From Nibrella saemangeumensis (GTDB lineage Bacteria; Bacteroidota; Bacteroidia; Cytophagales; Spirosomataceae), in assembly GCF_039541915.1 (NCBI RefSeq), contig NZ_BAABHD010000032.1, positions 309,497 through 373,496 of the forward strand: DNA of 64,000 bases, given 5' to 3'. Below the pieces are notes generated by a model. It was not told where the DNA came from. It searched no databases and saw nothing but the letters and a program-made list of their open reading frames with translations. Shown one piece after another: positions 26,601 through 35,311 of the stretch (position 1 is its first letter; every line of letters starts with the position of its first letter). The position numbers were made by a program, and so were the translations under genes.

Positions 26601-26634
26601 AAAGCCTCCATCAGTTCTGATGTGAGGCTTTTTT
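26601..26634 (+). terminator. Rho-independent terminator
   Basis: The stem pairs AAAGCCTC with GAGGCTTT, with an inner ATCAG-CTGAT pairing, and is followed by a T run. It lies 21 bases after the NTF2-like stop. Confidence 0.8.
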
Positions 26635-26692
26635 AATGATACTGCCGGTAGCTATTACTAGGGATAACCAGGGGGGTTAGTTACCTGTTGAA

Positions 26693-27178
26693 TCAGGCCT
26701 GGCTGCCTTCGGTCTGGCTGGCTTTTTTCCGGCCCCGGCGGCCACCACCTTCGGGCTTCTGACGGGGAGATGATTCATCAACCAGTTGAAGTGCATAGCC
26801 GCTTACACCTTCCTGCGAAAATGGTTTTATGGTAAACTCATGCTGTTGAGTGGCATAGTCCAGGCCAACTTTGTCAAAAACACCAGCCAGCGAAATGGTT
26901 TGACCCCGGCCCGTTTTTGCTAAGTCAAACGCATCCTGATCGTCCTGACCGGCCGGTATGAGAAACAACGTTTTAAATTGTCTTTTCCGATCTTCAGTGC
27001 CTACTTTGAACTTCGTACTAGACGAGTCCATTCCTAATTCTTCCTGTACATTCTGGGGAATAGAAAGCCGGCCCGTTTTTGAAACCGAACACTTCAGAAC
27101 ATTTTCTTTAGGTGCCTCTTTCGTTTTTCTTCCCTGAATTTCCTGAGGAGAGAAATAACGAATTTTTTTTTGCTTCAT
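26693..27178 (-). CDS. Unrecognised protein with an AbrB-like segment and basic tail
   Basis: A 161-residue protein I do not recognise. Residues about 30-52 (CSVSKTGRLSIPQNVQEELGM) resemble the swapped-hairpin AbrB/SpoVT DNA-binding fold (a strand with G-R-hydrophobic-IP, then a short helix). The middle is a plain alpha/beta region, and the last 30 residues are Gly/Arg/Lys-rich with GGGRRGRKKA, similar to an AT-hook or a nucleic-acid-binding tail. A perfect -7 element lies 41 bases upstream of the ATG. A DNA-binding role is a guess from these two features. Confidence 0.5.
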   Translation of the reverse strand: MKQKKIRYFSPQEIQGRKTKEAPKENVLKCSVSKTGRLSIPQNVQEELGMDSSSTKFKVGTEDRKRQFKTLFLIPAGQDDQDAFDLAKTGRGQTISLAGVFDKVGLDYATQQHEFTIKPFSQEGVSGYALQLVDESSPRQKPEGGGRRGRKKASQTEGSQA

Positions 27179-27218
27179 GATTTTAGTAGGTTATTTGTGT
27201 ATTTTTTTTGGAATTGCA

Positions 27219-27226
27219 CAAATCTA
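27219..27226 (-). promoter_or_regulatory. -7 promoter element for the AbrB-like gene
   Basis: On the - strand this reads TAGATTTG, a perfect TAnnTTTG, 41 bases upstream of the ATG at 27178. The -33 half is weak. Confidence 0.5.
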
Positions 27227-27390
27227 AAAAAATAATTTAAATACCTGTTAAATCCAGTTTACTTCCTCTGCTTAAATTCCAGTGGCTACCTACTTGTTTA
27301 TCTAATTTATTTCTAAGTTTTAGCCGAATGAACCGAGCCTGCGCTGTTTAAATAAATAGCTCCGTTATTGATTTTACCGGGTTTGATTAA

Positions 27391-27615
27391 GTGAATACAC
27401 AGACGAAAACATTGTCTGCTCAGGAAGAATTACAAGATAATATGTTTTCTGTTTTCGGTGGTACAGGTATTTTCTGTATACCTTCAACCATACTTAAGAC
27501 ACATTATGACGTCGGTGAACAGAAAATGCCTGATAACTTCAGTCCTTTCCGGAGGGTTATCAATAGGAACTTTATCGATGAAACAATAGCTTATTACCCG
27601 TTGCGCGGCAGGTAA
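27391..27615 (+). CDS. Doubtful small protein with a GG-type leader-like N-terminus
   Basis: 74 codons from a GTG at 27391, in AT-rich DNA between two - strand genes. The N-terminus reads LSAQEELQDNMFSVFGG, close to the pattern of double-glycine leader peptides (LSxEEL...GG), and the remainder contains one Cys and a short hydrophobic stretch (TGIFCIPSTIL). No peptidase-containing transporter is nearby. It may equally be a chance frame. The surrounding non-coding DNA (27227-27745) otherwise shows nothing recognisable. Confidence 0.28.
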   Translation: MNTQTKTLSAQEELQDNMFSVFGGTGIFCIPSTILKTHYDVGEQKMPDNFSPFRRVINRNFIDETIAYYPLRGR

Positions 27616-27745
27616 CTTTCAGGTTCTATAGGGCTGATTTCAGCGAAGGGGCGTTAGCTATTTTTCCAATTAAAAACGAGGGCTTAACATTGCTGCTGCT
27701 GGTAATATAAGTACATTATTGTCGGTTACAGGATATAATAACTGT

Positions 27746-28141
27746 CTACCAATAATGTCGAATATTGTCAACTTGTCGCCAGATCAGCCAGCCAAGCCCG
27801 AGCCAGATTAATAGAATAAGCAACGCGCCTATCCAGCTTTTTTTGCCGGATAATAGTGGCGCCACTGACGCCCGCAGCCGGGATTCCTGCCAGACATTAC
27901 CGGGAATCAACCGGATTGCCAGCGAGATAAAAAAGGGGAGCAGAATAACTTCATCGAGCAGGCCTAACACCGGGATAAAATCAGGAATTAAATCAATAGG
28001 GCTTACCATATAAGCAACGATCAGGCCAAGTACCAGTTTGGCGTACCAGGGGGTGCCCGGATGCTTCAATGCGTGGTACAGAGCTTCTGTCCCCTGTTTC
28101 AATTCCCTCGCTTTGGCCTTGAGCCGCTCTATCCATTTCAT
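27746..28141 (-). CDS. YkvA/DUF1232-type small membrane protein
   Basis: 131 residues from the ATG at 28141, chosen because it lies 2 bases after the upstream stop; a start at 28195 would overlap that gene. Two hydrophobic helices carry the DUF1232 signature SPIDLIPDFIPVLGLLDE at about 60-77, and a third hydrophobic helix is at the C-terminus (IGALLILLIWLGLGWLIW). The family's function is unknown. It is the last gene of a three-gene - strand unit. Confidence 0.75.
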   Translation of the reverse strand: MKWIERLKAKARELKQGTEALYHALKHPGTPWYAKLVLGLIVAYMVSPIDLIPDFIPVLGLLDEVILLPFFISLAIRLIPGNVWQESRLRASVAPLLSGKKSWIGALLILLIWLGLGWLIWRQVDNIRHYW

Positions 28142-28143
28142 GC

Positions 28144-29175
28144 TTATAATGTGAGCGCCGTTTTTGTCAGCCGTTTGTGAACTTCCCGCAGCCACAACGC
28201 CCGTCCGGTGCAGTTCCAGTGGGAATCTCCTACGGCATAGATGGGCTCTTTTGCCCGCGTATAGACACCGTAAATGTCAATGACCGGCATTCGACGTTTC
28301 GGGTGCTGCTGAAAGCGTTCAATCAGCCGGTTGTAATTGCCCTGCGCCGGGTCCAGCACACTTGCTTTATTAGGAATAATTGACAGATAGACGGCGTCGA
28401 ACCCCAACGCCCGGTATCGGTCGTAGACGGTGTTCAGGCTATCGACCAGGGCGTTTAATTCCGCATCCGGCAGGGGTGTAAAGGATGAACTGATGGTGGT
28501 GGTATCGGTATCCAGTCCCGCGAAAACATGCTGCCGGTCGGCGGAGATGCCTACCTTCGGGTTGATCCGGTCGAAGAACCAAAAGTTCAGGCTGGCTTTC
28601 CGTTCTTTGAACCACATAAACAGATCGTGGCTGAAGAGCACCGTCTCCAGCCGTTCTTCCAATCCCGTCGATTTGATCTGTTCGGAGAGTTGCCGAAGCT
28701 TCGACGGGGCCGGCGGCTGGGGAGCCGGCACCCGGTTGCTGTCGGTTACTACCGTCAGATTGGATACCGGGCGGCTGAAGTGTTCGCGAAAATGCCGTTC
28801 AACGGTTTCCAGCAGCAGTACGTTATGCCGGGTCGGATCAGGCTGCACCCGGCTCTGTTTTTCCCAGTGGGTGTAGTGATAATACCCAACCGGAAAATCC
28901 CGCTGACCAATTCGCTGGGGTTCGGTGAAGCTGTCGCCGATGAGGTAGAGATGAACGCTATCGGCCACCGGTTGCGCCTGGTCCGTACCGGGCGGGCATG
29001 GTTCCTGCGGGTCTTTGAACTGGGGCAGGTTCGATAAACGGTACAGATCGCCGTAGCGGTAGTCATCGGTGATAACGCCGGTCTGGTAAAACCAGTGCAT
29101 CACATCCCGCGAACAACCGCCGGCGTATAATAACAAAGCAATTCCTAAAATCAGGTAACGAAGTAATTGGGCCAT
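28144..29175 (-). CDS. SGNH/AlgJ-like hydrolase-fold lipoprotein or membrane-anchored protein
   Basis: A 343-residue protein. The N-terminus is hydrophobic and ends YAGGCSR, a near-lipobox with Cys21. The catalytic Ser82 lies in LIGDSFTE and the Asp317-x-His319 pair in VGDSHWNCTG, close to the DxHW motif of AlgJ/AlgX-type O-acetyltransferases. Those enzymes modify exopolysaccharide in the periplasm. The gene lies between an unrecognised membrane protein and a YkvA-like protein, with gaps of 4 and 2 bases. A polysaccharide-acylating role would suit the large polysaccharide locus just upstream, but this is inference. Confidence 0.62.
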   Translation of the reverse strand: MAQLLRYLILGIALLLYAGGCSRDVMHWFYQTGVITDDYRYGDLYRLSNLPQFKDPQEPCPPGTDQAQPVADSVHLYLIGDSFTEPQRIGQRDFPVGYYHYTHWEKQSRVQPDPTRHNVLLLETVERHFREHFSRPVSNLTVVTDSNRVPAPQPPAPSKLRQLSEQIKSTGLEERLETVLFSHDLFMWFKERKASLNFWFFDRINPKVGISADRQHVFAGLDTDTTTISSSFTPLPDAELNALVDSLNTVYDRYRALGFDAVYLSIIPNKASVLDPAQGNYNRLIERFQQHPKRRMPVIDIYGVYTRAKEPIYAVGDSHWNCTGRALWLREVHKRLTKTALTL

Positions 29176-29179
29176 AAGG

Positions 29180-31921
29180 CTAACGCATTCGAATCGAAAA
29201 CAACTGTACCGTTTTGTCGGTACCGCTTACTACATACAATTGGTTGGTTACGGCATTGAACTGCAACGCTACCGGGAAATCGCTCGGGATGGCCCGGTCG
29301 CCGACCACATCGCCGTCCAGGGTATAGAGCGTGGTGAAACGCCCGGATTTGACACTGATGAGGTCTACTCCGGCACCAAGGTGGTGATAATGGATTGGAT
29401 TCAAGCCTGGTTTCAGGCCACGTATCTCAAACCGCTGCTGGCCCTGCTGATCCAGCACGGCTACCTCCGTATCGCTCGTCCGGAGCAGGATATAGCCTGT
29501 CTGGGTCCCGTCGGGGCAGAGCCGGAAAGAACCACTGCGCACGGGCCGGTAGAGTTGCGAGCGGCTGGCGATTAGTCCTTTGTCGTTCAGCCGCAGCAGT
29601 TCGCCCTGTTCGGTAATAAGCCGGATACCACTGGCCGGACCCGGTTCCAGGGCCGGACTGACGAAACCAGAGTCGAGCCGGGCCGGAAAATGCGGAGCCT
29701 GCCGGCCCGGTTCAACCCAGCGGTTGAGCAGACCACTCGCTTGCAGCCCAAGCACCTCCATGCCACCCGGTGAACTGATTACCTGGAACGGCAGCAGCAG
29801 CGGCTCACGACGCACCGGCGTAAAGATACGAAGGAAGCGGCTGGTCTGCCGGTCAAAGGCGTAAATGCTACCGTCCTGGTGTGCGGCCAGCGCCACGAGG
29901 TTACGCCGGCGGCTACCCCTGGGCAGGGTCAGGAACGTCGGGTTCAGACCCGCCGGTAACGGAATCGGACGCAGTGTAATGGATTGATACCCCGGATCGG
30001 CTACGTACAGCGTCCGGTCGGTCATAAACAGGTACTGGAGCCGGCCATTGTTCAGGTAATCGACCGGCAGCATATTGCTGCGCACCGGTCCGTCGGTCCG
30101 GCCCTGTTCGAGTTTCTCGCCGTCGGTGGTCAGCAGCGCCAGCTGGTTTGTCTGATCCTGCGCCCAGATCGTCATCTGGCCGTCGGCGGTGTTGCTCACC
30201 AGCATCGGCGAAGCCGTCAGGGGCATATTCAGCACAAATTTTTTGGTGAGCAGGAGCCGGTTCAGCACTTTATCGCTGGCCCGCCGGGTGGTGCGGCCGA
30301 GTACCAGCGTCGACAGGATCTGTTCGTTGCCGTAACTCGCCTGGTATACCATGTTCTCGAGGTTGTTGAGCGACGACTCCGGGTGGGCCAGTAAGTTACG
30401 CCAGCCCGCCGGCCACCCGGCGGGCAGTGCTGCGGAGCCAGCGTGATTGACCAGCACAAATGCGGTGAAGTTAGCGGGGCGCAGGGTCAGGTTCAGTAGC
30501 GTCTCCTTGTTCCTGTCGGCCGACCAGACGGCTCCGCGCTCCAGTTGCTGGAGGTAATCTTGCATGGCTTCTTCGCTGTTGGCCACTACCAGGTAATCGT
30601 TATGCTGCGTGACCCAGCTCTGCCCGAATCCCGTAAAGAGGCTGCTGAACAGCGAGGCCGGCAGCTCAGGGACGTTGAGCAGGAGGGTCCTATGACCCAG
30701 AAAGGTCTTTAAGGTTAGGGGCGGACCGGCCCCGGCCATATAGGCCGTGCGCTGAAACCCATCCGATAATTTTTTTAGATCGGTTGCTTTCAGGAGCAGA
30801 ATCTGCCGGTTTTCAGCGGCTGGCGACTCCAGGCGGCACAGTACCACATCCCGGCTGATGTGCTGGTACACGTCACCCGCCTTTTGCCGGATGCGGTCCA
30901 GCCGTTCCTGCAGCGACGGACTGGAAGTAGAGCTGAGCATAGTTGCCATCTGCTGGCCGAAGCGGGCGGCATCGCTGATGCCGATGTGGTACAGCAAGGC
31001 CGTAGTCTGCGGGATCATGCCGGCGCTGCTGATGCGCAGGGGCGTTTGATCCGCAAAAAGACCCGCTACGTCCTGCCGCGCTCCGATTTTGTCGGTGGCG
31101 TAGCCGATCAGGTGGGTTCGGGAGGACGAGGACCGGAACTGTAGATTGAGGACCTCCGGCAGAAACAAACGCACCAGCGAGCCCGTGGTTTCAGGGCTGC
31201 CAACCAGGGTCTGGAGCACCTCCGACCGAACGGAAAAACTTGCCAGATGATCGGTGTCGAGCCGGAACGGTAAGGAACGCCGGAGGGCTAACGGCTGGTG
31301 GAGTTGCCGGATCACATTTTCGACGAGGATACCCGATGGACTGCCGATCAGGTAATCGCCGGCCAGCAGGTATGAGCCATACACTTCATTTTTAAGGTTA
31401 CGAAGTTCGGTGATCGTTTCCTGGTCGTAACTATGGCTGAGGACCCGGACCGAGCGGGGGTCGGGCGTTTTAAGGTCGTTCAGAAAGGTCCGGTCCTGGA
31501 GCGGCCGCAGGGGAATATAGAATATAAACTCAAAGGTGTGGAGGGAGACCGGATGCAGGGAATAGTATACCGGCTTGCCGGCCAGAAATTTTAGCACAGC
31601 GGCCGTATCGCCGGCGGCATAAATAAACTGTTCGAGCCTCTGCACAGCCTCCTGAAAAACGGGAGCCTGCCGGAGAGGCATCTCCGTGCGGAGGACCCTG
31701 AGCGGCACCGTGTCCTGGAGCGCGGCACTTTCCAGCACCAGCAGGGCGTCACTGGGAATCAGCTTTTCGACAGAACGGCCCGACCGCCAGATCAGCTGGT
31801 AGCTAAACCAGGCACCCAGCAGTAGCAGGCCACCTATTCCAAGCCAGATCCCTTTTCGCGTCACGGTAAAACGTAAAGGTTCGATGCGCCGGGCAGTTGA
31901 CCAGTTTGTGTCTTTGACCAT
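29180..31921 (-). CDS. Unrecognised large protein with an N-terminal membrane anchor and a beta-propeller-like C-terminus
   Basis: A 913-residue protein that I do not recognise. One membrane helix is at about 24-44 (GIWLGIGGLLLLGAWFSYQL), followed by VEKLIPSDALLVLESAAL, similar in flavour to DUF3352-type proteins. The C-terminal third repeats short strands with hydrophobic-DxxG patterns (for example DGSIYAFDRQTSRFLRIF and NQLYVVSGTDKTVQLFSI), like a WD/YVTN-type propeller. It is predicted to face the periplasm. It starts a three-gene unit with the SGNH-like and YkvA-like genes (4-base gap). A structural or scaffolding role in envelope polysaccharide handling is possible, but nothing in the sequence proves it. 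Confidence 0.55.
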   Translation of the reverse strand: MVKDTNWSTARRIEPLRFTVTRKGIWLGIGGLLLLGAWFSYQLIWRSGRSVEKLIPSDALLVLESAALQDTVPLRVLRTEMPLRQAPVFQEAVQRLEQFIYAAGDTAAVLKFLAGKPVYYSLHPVSLHTFEFIFYIPLRPLQDRTFLNDLKTPDPRSVRVLSHSYDQETITELRNLKNEVYGSYLLAGDYLIGSPSGILVENVIRQLHQPLALRRSLPFRLDTDHLASFSVRSEVLQTLVGSPETTGSLVRLFLPEVLNLQFRSSSSRTHLIGYATDKIGARQDVAGLFADQTPLRISSAGMIPQTTALLYHIGISDAARFGQQMATMLSSTSSPSLQERLDRIRQKAGDVYQHISRDVVLCRLESPAAENRQILLLKATDLKKLSDGFQRTAYMAGAGPPLTLKTFLGHRTLLLNVPELPASLFSSLFTGFGQSWVTQHNDYLVVANSEEAMQDYLQQLERGAVWSADRNKETLLNLTLRPANFTAFVLVNHAGSAALPAGWPAGWRNLLAHPESSLNNLENMVYQASYGNEQILSTLVLGRTTRRASDKVLNRLLLTKKFVLNMPLTASPMLVSNTADGQMTIWAQDQTNQLALLTTDGEKLEQGRTDGPVRSNMLPVDYLNNGRLQYLFMTDRTLYVADPGYQSITLRPIPLPAGLNPTFLTLPRGSRRRNLVALAAHQDGSIYAFDRQTSRFLRIFTPVRREPLLLPFQVISSPGGMEVLGLQASGLLNRWVEPGRQAPHFPARLDSGFVSPALEPGPASGIRLITEQGELLRLNDKGLIASRSQLYRPVRSGSFRLCPDGTQTGYILLRTSDTEVAVLDQQGQQRFEIRGLKPGLNPIHYHHLGAGVDLISVKSGRFTTLYTLDGDVVGDRAIPSDFPVALQFNAVTNQLYVVSGTDKTVQLFSIRMR

Positions 31922-31988
31922 TTAAGACAAATACTAAGCAAACTCCGGCCGTTATCAAACCAAAAACAGAGAATATTTTTTGGCTGGT

Positions 31989-32750
31989 TTAGATGGCAAC
32001 CGGTTCGGGTGCCCGCAGGGCTTTCACTTTTCGGCCCAGCTCCAGCCGGAAGATGGCCAGTTCCCGGAAACTCTGAAAGCAAACTTTCAGCAGTTTCCAC
32101 TTCAGAATGGAGACGGTACCCGTTTGCCGCTCTTTATGCGTAATAGGAATATCGAAGGTATCGTAGCCCGCTTTTTTTGCCATCACGGCCAGGAAGATGT
32201 TCGGCGCAAATGGGGTAGGATCGGGCAGTTGGGCCAGCAGTTGCTTCAGGAAGCCACCCCGGATCAGCCGGAACGGAATGTTGCTGTCCATGATATACGT
32301 GCCGTAAATGGCGGCAATACTGCCGCGCAGGATACGCGTAATCCAGAGCCGGGCTTGGGCATCGTGACGAATCTCGCGGTAGCCCAGAATAAACGGCGAC
32401 TGACGTCGTTTTTCCCACAACTTCTTAAAATCGTTGGTGACAAACTGGTCGTCACTGTCGGTCTGGAAAACATATTCCGAATCCAGCGCTACCGCCTGGC
32501 GGTACCCGTTCACAACGGCATTGCCGTGGCCGCCGTTTTTCTGGTGAACCACAATGAGCTTCGGGTAGCGTTCTTTCAATTGATTCAGGATGTCGCCCGT
32601 GCGGTCTTTGGAGCCGTCGTTCACCACAATCAGGCGCGTAGCATCGGCGGGGAACTCCCGGTTAAGTAATTCGATCCATTGATCAACAACGAGGGCAATG
32701 CAGTCTTCCTCGTTATAAGCGGGCATAACAATTGATAGCAAAAGGCTCAT
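31989..32750 (-). CDS. Family 2 glycosyltransferase (polyprenyl-phosphate type)
   Basis: A 253-residue cytoplasmic enzyme. GT-A signatures: IVMPAYNEEDCI near the N-terminus, VVNDGSKDRTGDIL at about 43, and the acidic metal site FQTDSDDQF near 96. No membrane helices are seen, like DPM-type soluble members. The family moves sugar from a nucleotide donor to a lipid or sugar acceptor. It stands near the downstream end of the polysaccharide locus, but has its own perfect -7 promoter element and so may be expressed independently. Confidence 0.8.
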   Translation of the reverse strand: MSLLLSIVMPAYNEEDCIALVVDQWIELLNREFPADATRLIVVNDGSKDRTGDILNQLKERYPKLIVVHQKNGGHGNAVVNGYRQAVALDSEYVFQTDSDDQFVTNDFKKLWEKRRQSPFILGYREIRHDAQARLWITRILRGSIAAIYGTYIMDSNIPFRLIRGGFLKQLLAQLPDPTPFAPNIFLAVMAKKAGYDTFDIPITHKERQTGTVSILKWKLLKVCFQSFRELAIFRLELGRKVKALRAPEPVAI

Positions 32751-32836
32751 GAAATGGCAAATTCGGGAATAATAAGTCCGCAGGGCCGAAGAACGTCAAA
32801 GTAGCCGTGACGTATTCGTCTTCTCTAATAACAGGA

Positions 32837-32844
32837 CAAATATA
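32837..32844 (-). promoter_or_regulatory. -7 promoter element for the GT2 gene
   Basis: On the - strand this reads TATATTTG, matching TAnnTTTG, 87 bases upstream of the ATG at 32750. No clear TTTG is seen 19 bases further up. Confidence 0.5.
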
Positions 32845-32916
32845 GTCAATTGTTAGCCGATGGCCGGTTAACTTAGCAGGACTTTATTAAGCGGGATTGT
32901 GAAAAGCATTAATTCT

Positions 32917-34062
32917 TTAATAGGCAAATTTATCTTTTAGCGAGTTAATCGGCTTTTCCATCAGGTGCCACGACAGAGCCGCCAGCAGGACCGTCAGCGC
33001 AAAAAAGTAAACAACCTGCAATTGAGGTACCTCCTCCAGTACGGGTAAATAGCTGCCGGCTTTGTTCCAGATGCGCAGGGTAAGCGAAGTGGCTGTTGTG
33101 TGGTAGTAATTGAAAACCAGGTTATGAATTAAATAAATTCCGTAGCTGATCTGGCCAAGATACCGGCTCACCGGGTTTTCCAGCAGCCATCTCACCGGTT
33201 GGCCGAAACCCAGAATAGCCCTGCCGATCAGGAAGGCACTCAGAATGGCAGCAAATAGACGCTCCCAGACATCGCTGACAATATTATGATAAGCGCTAAA
33301 CGTGTGCGAGTACAGGACAACGGTAAAGAACAGAACAATACTCATTGCGATTGCGAAATACCCGGAAAAAATGCGGTTGAAGAGGGCCGGTTTGTACAGC
33401 CACCCATAGGCCATCAGGGCCCCAATGCCAAAGGCATCCAGACAGCCCGGCATGGATACATACCCTACCGTCCAGGGGTGCCCGTTCTGGTGTAGCCAAA
33501 AGCGAAAGTAAACACTGCCGGCGATCAGGAAAAGAAAAAAGAAAGGGGCCTGCCGTTTGGGAATACAGAACAGCAGGAGGGGAAATATCAGGTAATACTG
33601 TTCTTCGACGGCCAGCGACCACGAGTGATCCAGGAGCCCGAGCCATTGGCCCGTGAAGGCTACATAAAGGTTAGTCGCGTACAATGCACACCACCAGAAT
33701 TTTTCCCGCACCGGAGGCACATCGGTCAGATACATGACCAGCAGACAGGCGTAATACACCGGGAAGATGCGCAGACTCCGCCGGATGTAAAAACGAGTCA
33801 GGTAACGGCGGAGGTTCGGCTTATCGGTATAGGTGTCAGCGCTCTGGCTCGCGAAAAGAATCCGGGTGATGAGAAAGCCACTCAGCACAAAGAATAGCAC
33901 TACGCCCAGCGGACCAAGCGGTAAGGTGTTGTAGCCTATTGCCCAGTGATCGTAGAGCACTAGGCCAACGGCGAAAAATCGTAATCCATCCAATTGAGGC
34001 AGATAAGTAGTTGATGATTGCCGGGGAAGAGCCGGTTTGACCTGCTCAATAGATGTTAGCAT
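32917..34062 (-). CDS. Membrane acyltransferase (acyltransferase 3 family), copy 2
   Basis: A 381-residue polytopic protein with about ten membrane helices. The family's N-terminal signature is present: LPQLDGLRFFAVGLVLYDHW (the catalytic His is the one before Trp), followed by FFVLSGFLITRIL and VEEQYYLIFPLLLF. Members acetylate or otherwise acylate surface sugars from the cytoplasmic side. A paralog of equal length lies just upstream with a 77-base gap, so the pair arose by tandem duplication. Substrate unknown. Confidence 0.85.
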   Translation of the reverse strand: MLTSIEQVKPALPRQSSTTYLPQLDGLRFFAVGLVLYDHWAIGYNTLPLGPLGVVLFFVLSGFLITRILFASQSADTYTDKPNLRRYLTRFYIRRSLRIFPVYYACLLVMYLTDVPPVREKFWWCALYATNLYVAFTGQWLGLLDHSWSLAVEEQYYLIFPLLLFCIPKRQAPFFFLFLIAGSVYFRFWLHQNGHPWTVGYVSMPGCLDAFGIGALMAYGWLYKPALFNRIFSGYFAIAMSIVLFFTVVLYSHTFSAYHNIVSDVWERLFAAILSAFLIGRAILGFGQPVRWLLENPVSRYLGQISYGIYLIHNLVFNYYHTTATSLTLRIWNKAGSYLPVLEEVPQLQVVYFFALTVLLAALSWHLMEKPINSLKDKFAY

Positions 34063-34139
34063 AGGATGAGGGTTGACGTGGATAGTGAATAAAACCCCAA
34101 TGATAAGTACATAGGATAAATATACAAAGTGGAGTTATA

Positions 34140-35279
34140 CTAATAAGTAAAAAACTTCTTCAGGTTATTAATCGGTTTCTCTACCAGGTGCCACGATAAT
34201 ACGGCCACCCCAACGGTAAGGAGATAAAAGTAAAGGAACTGCAATGGGAGGGAATCCTGAAGCGCTGGAACATAGCTGGCAACTTTTCGCCAGACCCGCA
34301 ACGTGGGGTAGGAGGGTTGGGTATGGTAATAGTTAAAGACCAGGTTATGGAACAGATAGAGGCCGTAGCTGATCTGGCCCAGGTAATTGCTCACCCGGTT
34401 TTCCAGCAGCCATTTGACCGGTTGTCCGAAGCCGATTACGGCCCGGCCGATCAGGAAGAAGCAGAACAGAGAGGTGAAGAACCGGTCGGTAACGTCGGTG
34501 ACCACGTTACGGGCCGGTTCCAGTGTTTTCATCAGGTACAGGTTCAGGGCATACAGGAGCAAGCTGCCCAGCAGCAGGCCGTTACTGGCCAGGAGTTGGT
34601 TAAAGCGGTCGCGTTGGTAAATCATCAGGTACGCCAGGATACCGCCCATCCCGAACGCATCCAGGCAGGTGGGCATCAGCACAAACTGGGCCATCCAGGG
34701 CGCATTGGTCACAAACAGCACCAGCCGTAGCACAAACGAAAACCCGATCAGCCCAAACAGCATAGGCAGAATGTATCGGTTCGGAATAAAAAAGACCATG
34801 AACGGGAAAAAAATATAATACTGCTCCTCCACCGCCAGCGACCACAGATGGTCAATGGCCCCCAGCCAGGTTTGGTGGATTACAATCCAGATATTGGTGG
34901 TGTAGGTCAGCAGCCAGCCAAGGTTCTCGCGTACCGCCGGAAAGCCTACCACGGCCAGCGCCAGAATGGTCAGGTAATAGATCGGGAAGATCCGGATGCT
35001 GCGTCGCATATAAAATGCCTTGAGCGAATGGTTGTGTGAACGGCCCTGCCGTTCGTCATGCTGTTTGCTGGTAATCAGGATGCGGGTAATCAAAAAGCCA
35101 CTCAGCACAAAAAAAAGATTGACGCCAAAATACCCGAAAGGCAGCGGCACCGCTTCGCCCAGCCAATGGTCGATCATCACCAGGGTAACGGCAATGAAGC
35201 GCAGGCCATCGAGCTGGACAAGGTAATTATTCTCTTTTTTGACGGTATCTATACCGACGATGGTGGAGGCTGGTTGCAT
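34140..35279 (-). CDS. Membrane acyltransferase (acyltransferase 3 family), copy 1
   Basis: About 379 residues from the ATG at 35279 (a TTG two codons earlier is possible). Same plan as the neighbour: LVQLDGLRFIAVTLVMIDHW, FFVLSGFLITRIL, VEEQYYIFFPFMVFF, and matching C-terminal blocks RVSNYLGQISYGLYLFHNLV and SWHLVEKPINNL. The paralog differs mostly in loop regions. It lies between the polytopic protein of 35312 and the second acyltransferase. Confidence 0.85.
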   Translation of the reverse strand: MQPASTIVGIDTVKKENNYLVQLDGLRFIAVTLVMIDHWLGEAVPLPFGYFGVNLFFVLSGFLITRILITSKQHDERQGRSHNHSLKAFYMRRSIRIFPIYYLTILALAVVGFPAVRENLGWLLTYTTNIWIVIHQTWLGAIDHLWSLAVEEQYYIFFPFMVFFIPNRYILPMLFGLIGFSFVLRLVLFVTNAPWMAQFVLMPTCLDAFGMGGILAYLMIYQRDRFNQLLASNGLLLGSLLLYALNLYLMKTLEPARNVVTDVTDRFFTSLFCFFLIGRAVIGFGQPVKWLLENRVSNYLGQISYGLYLFHNLVFNYYHTQPSYPTLRVWRKVASYVPALQDSLPLQFLYFYLLTVGVAVLSWHLVEKPINNLKKFFTY

Positions 35280-35311
35280 ACACAAAAGTATTACGAATCA
35301 GGGAAACCAAT

